Shown here: piece by piece, positions 12,601-24,600 of the stretch
Layout of the letters: the number at the start of each line of letters is the position of its first letter
How positions within the stretch are numbered: position 1 is the first letter of the stretch
NCBI GenBank assembly: GCA_020650975.1
Contig: JAIPMN010009872.1
Span: 1-33,738, forward strand
DNA length: 33,738 bases
Direction: 5' to 3'
DNA from: Apostichopus californicus
Lineage: Eukaryota > Echinodermata > Holothuroidea > Aspidochirotida > Stichopodidae
Made by a program: the position numbers and the translations under genes
The notes under the pieces: generated by a model
Databases searched by the model: none
The model's input: the letters and a program-made list of their open reading frames with translations, nothing else
What the model was told of the DNA's origin: nothing

Positions 12601-15600
12601 GTTAAACTAAGTCCTTGGGATTGTCTAAATTTCATTAAAATTAATATTTAGTGGTATTAATGGAGATTACGCTATTAAACATTGCTTTGGGCATAAACAA
12701 AATTTGATTAATGCAAGGTGCTACAGTAAAAATAAAGGACTAGAATAAGTAAATAACAACATTATATGGGAATCAAATTTATGTTAACCTTCACCCCAAA
12801 AATGGTAAATGGATGATCTATTGGGAACACTAATAACAAAGGCTGGGTTAAGAACTCCCAACTTAGTGGATGCATTTCATAAATATTACAAACTATATTA
12901 CTTAGTTTTCCTTAGAGGAATGGGAAGAGGAGGAATTACCAACATAGTGTCCCATATGGCCCCTCACTGTCATGTAAAGAAACCTCAAATGAACAAGTTC
13001 ACAGACATCTGTACAAACCTGTCAGACAGTTTTGTCCCATGAATCCCGGGGCACAGATACATTTCCCAGTTTCATCATCACAAACTCCTCCATTGTAACA
13101 ATTGTCACAGATACCAGTACATCCTGGTGGACCCCATCTACCAGAACTACAAGCTGTTAACAGAAAGGAAAACCAAGGAGAACATAGTGGAGGAAATTAT
13201 ACAAAGGTGGTAGCTTGTGATATTCTGTGATCGTTCATTGTTTTGGGGGAGGCGCCTTTTTTATAGGGGGGTGGGTTGGGGTTGAACTGCAGAAGGGATA
13301 TAGTTGCGGTTATTTCGTTTGCTTATTGATTTAATGCATTATTAATCAAGATCAGCTACACCTGGACCCTGTATACCTTTGTTCATTTGACATGGATTGA
13401 CCCATGTACATGAAAATATTGGTGACAAAGACTAAAATATTAGAGATTGCAGTTGTTACTGTAGTACTTTTCAAACCTACCAAGAAATTAACAAATTCTT
13501 AAGCTCCGCAGAAAAATATTACATAGCATTACGAAACTTGGGTCACATTAATAACATGAATGACAAGTTTATCTTTTTTCTGATTTTGTCCTGTACCTTA
13601 CCGAAATCCCAGATCTGGACCAGATATAAAAATCCAGATCTGGCCCAGATCTGGAATTTCAATCTGGGCCAGATCTGCTCCAGATCTGGAATTTATATCT
13701 GGCCAGATAAAAATTGGGCAGATATAACTTGATATAAAATAAAGTTTTATATGGCCCATATAAAATTTGATCTGGTTAAATTTTATTGCATCCATATCTG
13801 GGCCAGATAAAACTTTATGTGGTTGATATAAAGAAAATCCAGATAAACTTTTATATGGCTCATATAAATTTTGATCTGGTTAAATTTTATTGCATCCATA
13901 TCTGGGCCAGATAAAATTTTATCTGGTTGATATAAAGAAAATCCAGATAAACTTATATATGGCCCATATAAAATTTTATATGGTTGAAGTTTATGGCTTC
14001 CATATCTGGGCCAGACAAAACTTTATCTGGTTGATATAAAGAAAATCCAGATAAACTGTTATATGGCCCATATAAAAAATATATATATCTGGCTAAAATG
14101 TCAATCAAATAGCTATAGGAAATAAGTGGCCAAAACTGGACTAGCATTGAGAGTAACTTTCCAGCGTGATCAGTTATCTCTGTTCTGGTACGGAGACCCA
14201 TACATAGAGCAAGACACACACAAAATATAAACACAGAACTCAACTGGATTGGAACATAGTGGAAATATGTAATGTGCATGCACATTACACATTTTTACTA
14301 TACCTTACCAAAACATTTGCAAACTGATATTGAATACATGTACATTCAAATTTTTCGCCCAGGTAAATCATATTACTTACTTAAATAAACTGGCATCGCG
14401 CGGTACCACTAGTACACTTAAAATACTAATTGAAGGTTGAGTTCTTTATTCTTCTGTGGTCCTGTAGATGTTGATACTAAATTGCGTTGTGCTATCCTTT
14501 TATTTAATATATTTGCTTTAATAAATAAGTTCCAGGAGGGCGATATATGTTCCATTCAGTATCGAAGTTCAGTCCCAAAATATATTCCTTGTTGCCATCC
14601 GTTCCAAAAAATTCTTCCTTACTTCTGACTGTTCAGTTCACTATAGAATCCTTTGCCAATGTCCTGACATCAATAGGTTATTATTTACGAATCTCCATCA
14701 CCTTTGCTTAATGTACCAATCCTTTCTATTAAACTTCCTTCTGCTCTCTATACTCCTACCATGTGGACACTAGTGTACACATAGCTCCCTTTCCTATCTC
14801 ACTCCTAGAGTATCAAAACATATATGTCCATTGTTCAAAAGCGTCCTTCACACTTAATAAACCTCTGAGTCATCCTGTTTCTAGCTAAGACCCTGTGGTT
14901 GCCTAGCAACCCAGATAGTGATAGTTATCCCCCCCCCCTTTGACTTAGTGTGCACTGTAAGTGATTTACTATTGAAATATATATGCATAGTGCAGTACCA
15001 CAATATAGTGCAATGTAAATCTCTATGAAAATACACTATGTAAGAGCATACAGTCTTACATGTATATCCAGTTATAGCTGACTTTATATTGACAGATAAA
15101 ACTTTATCTGCATATCTGGATTGACTCTATATCCAGTTATATCTGTCTTTGTTTGAACAGATAAAACTTTATATGCGTATCTGGATTGACTCTATATCAG
15201 TTATATGTGGCTTTATATGGCCAGATAAAACTATCTGCATATCTGGATTGACTCTTTATCCAGTTATATCTGGCTTTATATGGCCAGATAAAACTTTATC
15301 TGCATATCTGGATTGACTCTTTATCCAGTCATATCTGGCTTTATATGGCCAGATAAAACTTTATCTGCATATCTGGATTGACTCTATATCCAGTGATATC
15401 TGGCTTTATATGGCCGGATAAAACTTTATCTGCATATCTGGATTGACTCTATATCCAGTAATATCTGGCTTTATATGGCCAGATAAAACTTTATCTGGCC
15501 AGATTAAACCAGATATAAAGCCAGATCTGGCATTTCGGTAAGCACGCGTGCTAACATCAACAGCAGGATTTATGTTAATTGTTGCCTCAGGGATAGCTAA

Positions 15601-18600
15601 ATATACATTATAGCGCAACTAAGCTGTAATGCAGGCATCAGTTTGCTTAACAAATTATCAGACTTTAACCAATATTGATGACAATGACATGATATGTCCT
15701 CAAACTAAACAAAAGGTAGAACAATAGAAAAGTGTGATATCCCAAAATATTTAAAGGCTTTAATTTGAGAAGGCACTGTACATGCTAGTATGACATCTTT
15801 TGTTGGGTTACGGCTACACATTGGTATCTCAAATGGAGGCAAGTGCTCTGCCAATGTTTGGCTCCCCCTCCCCCATGATTTAAGTTTGCCATGTTGCGAA
15901 AGAAAAGGAAAAAATATTTTTACTTCTACCTAACTACGATTTACTTATGTCTCCCTAAAAGATTTCTGCCGATATTAAGCTCTGGAAAGGATGAAAACCT
16001 CTGGTGCCAGTCTGTATTACCAGCATGCTTCTCCCCCCAATGTTGCTCTCATGTTGCTGTGCCAACTCCCCTTCCACCCCCTACTTCCAAATATCTCATC
16101 AAGTCACTGCAGCTACGCTATATGATGCACAATATACGTATGTCCTAATCAGTGCTACACCAGTTGCATTATAATACTCATTTAGAATAATAAATAGCTG
16201 TCTAGGCCACATTGACAAATACACAGGGTATAAACTTTGCACTATATTTATACATAAATACATATTATATCTTTCTTAATATTAAAGATACCACATATTG
16301 AAAGACAATTTCTGGTGCGATGCTTAAAACAGTCAGTCTACTGAATGACATGCTCTATACAGCCAACCTGAATATTTGGGTCATGACAGAATGAAAAATG
16401 GTGAGTATGTAGGCCACCAGACTTTTGGTAAACACTGAGCACAGCTCCACTATAGGCATAATGCCCATTGTTGACTAAAGTAGTATGATTTGAGAGTAGA
16501 TAGAAAATTGACATTAGGAATCAAACTACATTCCCAGTAACTGCATACACACAGCAGGCAAAATATTGTTGAAGAGCTATTATTGTATGATATGTAAAAT
16601 TTAGAAACAGTTCCAGCGAAGTGGACATCTCGATCATTGTGAATACCCGTTAATGAATAAGTTGTGTTTACAATAAAGCAGGTTTCAAATTAAACATTCA
16701 TAAACTCCTTTATATTCCTTGTGCATTGACCTGCAGCTGTTGCCATTGTATAGTAAAGGCTTTATAATTGACACACATTCGTAATTAACGCACCTTCAAA
16801 TATTACTCACAACGTTACAGCAGGCAACTTTCACTTTTTGCATCGAAGCAGAGTTGCATATTTCATGAGTTTGAATCCATTTCAGCTATGTGCTGATCAA
16901 TTTGTGGTTTTTTTAAGCTTTTAACACCCCTCCAATCAATTTTGCACATATTTTGGGGATTTGGAAATCATACTCCCTAAAAATAACCAATATTACCACA
17001 GCATGATACCACTACTCTCTGAGACCTGACCTGTCTGAGCTTAGGGGCTCAGAGCATAGCACACGGCGTTCAAAGTCAATTGATGTATACTTAGACAAAG
17101 GTTACAGTTAGTTTATCGAGGAATGTGTCAATTTAGGGGTACGAAAGAACTTGACACGGCAGACATTTTGTGGTCAAGTTACGCTCAATTGTACGTTGCA
17201 TATGCACAGAACAATAAATATTTTGAGATCATTACATTTCTGAGGAACCAAACATATGAAAAACACATACAGTTGAGTGATTTGGATCTTTCCTGGATAG
17301 ACATCGTTGATCAAATCCTTAAGTGTGTCAATTATGAGCCCACCATGCTACAGTAAGTTATATAGTTTGATAATACTTAACTTTTGAGGTTTGCCTTCTA
17401 TTCACAGTCTCCCTTGTACTTATATAAAAAAGCTACTTTTTGGGTCATTCAACTTTTGACCTCTGAACTTTCATGCAGGTCTTCTAAGAATAAGTCCCTA
17501 TCATGGGGCAATCTTTCTACCAAATTTGAAGGTTATCGGTTGAGTTGTTGAGGAGAGTTTTACATATAAGTACTACTAACATTATACAAAGTTCTTTGAC
17601 CTCAGTTGCCATGGAAACCTGTGAAAGCAAAAGTTGCCTTTTGCTTAATTTGACCTTTAACATTTTTTTTGACCGTCAGCCTCAGTAACCATGGCTAGCA
17701 CATATGTTGGTAACTGCTTGACATTCATATTATACCTGTGTAGGTTGTAAGTCAGTGCTTCCCCTTTGCATTAAATAGCAGAAAGTCATAGTTTCATTCT
17801 GAAGATCTCCCAGACACAAGATAATGTCATGGGGTACTTTCCTACCATGTTTGGAGAAAATTGGAGTAGCTGTTTAGGAAAGGGTTTGGTCATAAATTTG
17901 AATTAAAATTACACATTTGACCTTTAACCCTTTCACTTAAATATTTGATAGAACTTAAAACACACGTACATGTGAAGGTTGCATGTCGATTCAATGTTCC
18001 CACTTCGATCTATTATGAAAGAAAATTTTAACTTTTCACTTAATTTGACTCAATTTGCTCTCAGAGACACATACAATTGGTACCCATCATGGGACACTTA
18101 TCTACCAAGCTTGAATAAATGGTCCAGCTGTTTGATGCAACTGGCAGATGTCACAAACACGCACACACGGATGGCCAACTTTTACCCCATTCCAGATAAT
18201 GGACTTCAGGTCACACCTCAGTCACCATATCATGGGTCACTCCTCAAGACTTGCTACTTTAAAACATGAACTGTTAGGAATATCTACTATAGCAACTGAA
18301 ATAGCCACAATAGGCTCCAATGACATACAAAGTAAATGTCATACTCCATAGATACATTGATACAATTAAGGGATTAGGTAAGAAAAAAGACTCCATCTAA
18401 CTTTCATTCATTAACGTAAGTTTACATGCTTTCTATAATCTTCATGCAACTTTGTCAAGACTTTTCACATATAATATCTTCCAAAATGCTAGTGGAACCA
18501 AGTGGATTGGCTTGTCAGATCAAAACATAGCTGCAATGAATTATGAATAAATTAGTTACTACTGATTCACTGTTGCTGGGTGGAAACCAAACATTTTTCC

Positions 18601-21600
18601 ACCACTCATATACACAATACAGTAGGTATAGGAAATACAATATTCTTACCACGGACAATCAATCTATTCAATCCATGGCGAGCCTGATTTCTTTCACCAG
18701 CAATATGACACTCATAGAGACCATTGTCACCAGTAGCAGCTCCTTGGTTTATGATGAAGTCATTGTCTCCATTCCTATCTGTTAAAGTCTTTGAACCATT
18801 GATTATCCATTTGTTAACAACCACAACAGACCACTCCATGTCTATCAGGACACCAGTATCTCCTGCATTGACAGTCTGAGTAAACTGTCCATTGACTGGA
18901 ACAACATAAGCTGTAAATATGAAAGATTTGACGATTCACATATCGTACATACATTACATTTTTTACATTTCCTTAAATTTTAACTTTTATTTGCTATGTT
19001 ATTCTGTGTTCCAAATTTCATGTTATTACATATTGGTTCTAATGTAGGTTGACCATTTCATGTTTACTGTACAAACAGTATTTATCATGAAATTGGCAGC
19101 AAATCAAACAAAGCTAAAGGAGAATTAAACCCTAGGGTATTGTGGTGTTCAGATTTATCAGAACAATTTATAATAATACCTATAGTCATAAAAGCATTCC
19201 CTGTATTTTCCAATTATTTATTATGTGCATGATGTGAGGGTCCATAGTTTTAATTTTCAATAACCAGGGCTCATGAAAAGGGATGTTAGTGAGCCACATA
19301 TATATTGTGTCTTGAAGAAAAAGATAAAAGAATTACTTGCCCACTCACAAAAAAATATGAAAATAAGAAATGTTAAGCAAAATAAAATAAAAGGTTTATT
19401 CTAATTTAGAATGTGTTAAAAATACTTTACACAACTGCCAAAAATATCCACACAGGAATTGACAACATACGGCAATCAAAATGGTTTTTATGATGATTAT
19501 CTTCTCATCATATCATTGAATAATTTATCTTGCATCGCAGTACAAAATGCTAAGCAAAATTTTGCGGCAAATTGCTACACATGTGCAAAGGTGAAAAGCA
19601 GTCTTTGTACACAGGAAACTATATCAATCACAAGATTCAGAGCCTTCAAAACTGGTACACAAAATTTGAATACTAAATTATGCCCTTCATAGTAAAAGCT
19701 ATCATTATTTCTGTCTGCAGTGACTTACAGGTTCACTTTGATTGGACATAAATTTAATTTTAGAAGCCCTCAATGTCTATGGCTTGTTTGAACAAGAGCC
19801 CAAGGGCACTGTGGTTCCTTGCGTAGGGGTATATGACAATACACATAATATTATCAAGCAAGATTGGGCTCAAATAGTCCAAATAATTGTGGTCCTACAT
19901 GTACCCATAAAGCAACCTATAGCCAACACTTTTCTGATCACAAATTGTGATCGGATTTTTGATCGGAAGGCACTTTTGAGATCTGAATCTGGCGTCGAAA
20001 ATGTAAGAAATATAAGGTCACCTACAAGCGGGTCAACAGATATGATAACATTGGTGACCTCAAATCACATGACCGTTAAGTTTGAAAATGTTCCACCACC
20101 CCATTCACAACTTGTTCCAAAATATCAACCATGTCACACCTTGGCATTGGGAGTTAATTGCATTATATGTCTAAAAATTAACTTTGAACTTGTATAACTT
20201 GACACACAAAGCTCACCCGGGTGTCAACCAATTGACATTTTTGATCGGAAGGTACCTTTGATATCGAAATCTAGCATCAAAACCAAACATTTTCATTTTT
20301 GCCTGTTTCCTCCCAAAATAAGCACATTTTTTCTATTAATGTGACCTTTGACCTTTTGACCTTGGTTTCAGATGTAGTTTGCTCTCCTGATTCAAAAAAA
20401 CAACACGACAAGTCTGTACAGCCATCCTAAGTCCGACCGAAAACTTTGACCCCATATAACTTCTCACATGGAGGTCACACGGGGTCAACCTATTGACATT
20501 TATGATCAGAAAGTACCTTTGACATCTGAAAATAGCATCCAAACTGTAAAAATTCCCAAAACACTTAAAGGTCGCCAGAGGTCAAATTGAGGTCAAGGGT
20601 CACCCAGATGCGGGTGGACAATTGGATTACATTGAAGCAACTCCCAACCCTAACAGACAATTCGTTCTCAAGTTATTGCAAAAATACTAGTTTTTTATCA
20701 TTAATTGAACTTTGGTGACCTTGGATCACATGAATGTTAAGTTTGCCGCACATAGGCACTGGGAGTTATTGCAGTTTTAATATTTTCGTTTTTTGGACCA
20801 TAACTGACCTTTGGTGACCTTTGTGGGCACCAAAAACAATAGGGCACACTTCCATATGGCGGATCTATAGTCCAAGTTTGGCCTCAATCCAACTTCCCCT
20901 TTTTGAGATAGAGCGTACTCAAGCAAGTGTCACAGATGCACACACAGACACACACACACATGTTTGTATTACATTCAGACCGAGGACCCCATTGTATTTT
21001 CCATTGTTCAAATCCACGTACCCTAACCTTAACAATACCCCATACAATAGAATTCTTCCCAGGACGTGGTGATTCTCTAGAAATCACAACCAAGGACCAC
21101 TACTGATCCATGTGCAAATGATTGATGTATAATGACATACATGTACTGTATACGATGAGTGCTACATATTGTTTAGACCACTTTCGTCCTGGGTATAATT
21201 GCTTGACCAAATAAAAAGTTGAACTGCTGAACTTGCATGAAATGGAGAAGGAAATCCTGAAGTGATAGCTTGTGGTACTGATTGTTGGTTAAGGGATAGT
21301 TTCAGTACCTCAATAATTTGCTTAAAGACAAGAACAAATTTCAGTGATTTCTCTTTTTAAGATTTTGTTGCTGTATGATGGAACATCTGAATGTGGCGAG
21401 AGGTGCATGGGGGGGGGGGGGGAGNNNNNNNNGGCTATTCCACCAATTTTAATCTTATCTTCCTAAATCCATTTTCTTATTTGATTCTTGTGAAACACAA
21501 CAAAGTTTCACCACCTGGCAGACCCCATACATGATTGTCTGCTTCAATGAACCCAGTGCAGGCAGCACCCCACCTTGTAAGGATTCAGGCCCTACCTAAA

Positions 21601-24600
21601 TCAGTAAGGAAAATATGAATCACCCCCCCCCCACACACTCCTCTCGCTANNNNCCCCCCCCCCCCCCACCGGCCTCCTCATGCTCTAAACACACACTTGA
21701 GGTTATACTAATTCTGAACCCCAAATCTTTGCAACTAGCCTTTAGTCTTTCTTTCTCTTTACAAGATGCATTTTTTGTGCTCGCAAATTTCTATGCAAAG
21801 TAATGATAGGGTTATCTTAAAAATCTCCAACTTCCAGAAGTTTTCAGCTCATAGCCCCCATCACTTTCCAGTCCAGTGTTACTAACATTACAGTGTCTCA
21901 AACTAATTCCTCTTTCTGACTGGTATAATTGAGCTCGAAAATCACTGTTAGTACCTTTCCCCACCCTTATCCACCCCCATCAGAAACAGTCTAGCCCATA
22001 CACCTGTGATACTCACTCGGTGCAATTTTGTTTTTTATCCGACCCAAATCCCTGCGAAAATTCTTCAAAAGGCCCTCGAGTTGTACTATCAGGGGTGATC
22101 ATTTAGATTTAAATAATAACAATATTGGAAATCTGCAGAATAAATATATGTTGATTGACTTGAAAAGACATCCAAATTCTTCAATATGGCCGGGGTAATG
22201 TCAAGATTGCACATTTATGGTCAGGGGTCGAAATTTAGAATATTTACCACTATTCCAGCGGAATAGTGGATTTGAAAATACACTATTCCGTCTCATTTTC
22301 CACTATTCCTTTTAAACTATAAAAAGAGAAAAAAATAACATAACAAAATTATATGTTGAGTCTTCTGTTGGTTTATTGATCATCATATAAAGTGTTTAGA
22401 GGCAAGAAGGCAGGTAACCCAGGACGCAGGTTGTAACATTTGAAAAAGGGTCGCTGTACTTAATCATCATCAGAATTATCTTCAGTATCAGAGTCATCCT
22501 CACTACTGGTCATGCTGTCTTGAGTAGACCTCTGCCTTGGCTTGTATGGCTTATGCCATGGTCGTCTGGTCTTCAACGCACCCTTCAACCACAGATCAAT
22601 GGCAGCATTGGGGTCGTAGTCTGTGATTTCAGGGCCGTCTATGAATATGCGGAGGAGACTTGTGAGCATTACATCTTTTAGTCTGCTTCGCCAGTCTGTT
22701 TTGACATGTTTCATGTAGCTGAAGCCCCTTTCACATTCAGCAGATGTAGCTGGTAGTGAGAGGAGCAAGTCAACTACAGCTACAATGTTTTTGTAGTTAG
22801 AGCAATCAATTGTGCTGAGCACCTTTCCCCACTTCATTGTTTTGATCTGTTGAAGTTCATGCTCTTCTTTGCCACCAAGGTTTGGGTAGCTGAAAATAAT
22901 AAGGAAAACATTAAGTGCCCACAGATGATGCCATATAAACTTTCCATTATAAAACCATAGCAGTTAGTAGGGGAGATCACAATATATCACCTCAAAATGT
23001 TGGTAGTCCTGTTACTCTTTCAATTAGGTTGTGTGTAAGATTATGGTGGATACTGAGGTCAACTCTGGAAATATGGCCGGTGGGTTTGGGATGGTTTGAT
23101 AAAAGCAAAAATAGGTGAGGTGGGTGTTGTCGAGGCGAAGACAGGTGAGAATAATGTCTTCCCTACAAGAGGAGCTGTGGACTGGAATGTTCTTCCCCAG
23201 GGTTGAATGGAGTGAAGTCTATTGGAGGTTCCAAGGTTTCAAGAGATTTACCAGGAACTTTTGAGGTAATTGGAAATTTTACTATGGAAATCAGAGTGTG
23301 TGATGGACTTGGAAATTTGATTTATAGGCTTATATTTATTTATAGGCTTATATAAAGTGTAATACTTTGTTTTAGTAATTTGCTTCTGTAAAAAACAATC
23401 TTAATTGGTGGCTCTCAGCATAAAACAGGTAGATTTATCACAATAAAAAAATCAAATTCCTTTTAAAATTTAGAGCTGGTTCAGTTAGCTTAAGGTGAAT
23501 GGTTTCTGCAAACTATAGGCCTAGCACCTACCGATTATAGATGTCCTTCTTTAAGGCCAGCCACTCTAGTTCAACAGCATCCACAACCACATCTTTGGAT
23601 TGCAGCATTTTCTCAAAGAAATCGACAATATGCTGTAAATTGTCATCTCCGTACTCTGAAAAATAAAATATTTTGTTCTGTAAAATTAATCTTCTACTTG
23701 TAAAATATCGATAATGTTTATCTCTCTCTCTCTGTAGGTGCCGAGTCTGGAACAAAAATTGGTGATCACAACCGGGCCCTCCAGTCACTTACAACTGTTT
23801 AGGGCTGAGCGCATAAACTTGTTGTTACTTAAGCATTATGTATAATAATGGTGTTATAAATCATATTAATGAAATTGATTTTTTTTTTTAACAGATAAAT
23901 TCAGAAAAAATTAAACTTCTTAAATGAATATTCTTATTGACGATTAAATTTATCTTTATAATTAAATATGGTAAGATTTGTTTAGGAATAAGAAGTGTAG
24001 GCTACCTTTCATTTCATCTTTAGGTGGCCAGCACTTGAAATTAAGGAAGCCCATGTGAGCAATGATTTCAGCATCAGTTCCAAGTCTGTCATCCAGTTTC
24101 TCTTTCACAGTGTCAATTATAGTTGTCACCTGGTTGTCTGTCAAACATGCTCCATGTAGTTTTACTCCAGAGTAGAGGTCTTTACACTCTTTGACTCTTC
24201 TCCACTTTGGTCCTGGTCTGGAAATTTAATAAATAAAATGAAAATGAATGTTTTATCAGGAAGTTAAAGATGAATGTCCTGAATATATTTGAAATAATTT
24301 CTACCTAGTTTTCATCTTGTTTAGTTGATCTTTCCCATCGTCAAGCAACTTCATAAGTTCAGCTGGGGAGCAATCCTGCTCTTGTAGTTTGAGAGAGATC
24401 ATTTTCAAAACCTGCAGTACATCTAACAGAAGGTGCGAACATTGGAGGAATTTCAGCTGTGTCATTTTCTTCAACAGTCTCGATGCTTTCAGCTGCTGTT
24501 CCATCCTCACACCATCCTTGCCACCAACAGGGAATCCTTGCATCTTAGAAGGGAAACCATGAAGAAATGTTTCATTTTAAAAGATGAGAAGAAAATAAAT

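Larger units (their letters stand above)
13597..15542. mobile_element. 1.95-kb non-autonomous element with inverted termini and palindromic tandem arrays
   Basis: The ends CTTACCGAAATCCCAGATCT (from 13597) and the inverted right end CTTACCGAAATGCCAGATCT (to 15542) agree at 21 of 22 positions over 22 bp. Both ends carry TA just outside CCGAAAT, so a TA target duplication is possible. Each flank holds a tandem array of AGATAAAACTTTATCT-type near-palindromes; the middle (14100-15060) is unique sequence without a transposase. The superfamily is uncertain. Confidence 0.65.
13154..18649 (-). other. Tie-like intron 3, 5.5 kb, carrying a palindromic-repeat element and a diverged repeat block
   Basis: Holds the element at 13597-15542 and the repeat block at about 17400-18180. 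In 15543-17100 and 18181-18649 I see no definable feature. A 78-codon plus-strand open frame at 17123-17356 is unassigned. Confidence 0.65.

Noticed and set aside
13953..14285. 110-codon minus-strand open frame
   Set aside because: It largely overlaps the tandem-repeat array and its sequence is set by the repeat.
19742..20197. 151-codon plus-strand open frame
   Set aside because: It follows a repeat block and its sequence recurs in degraded form downstream, as expected of a non-coding repeat.
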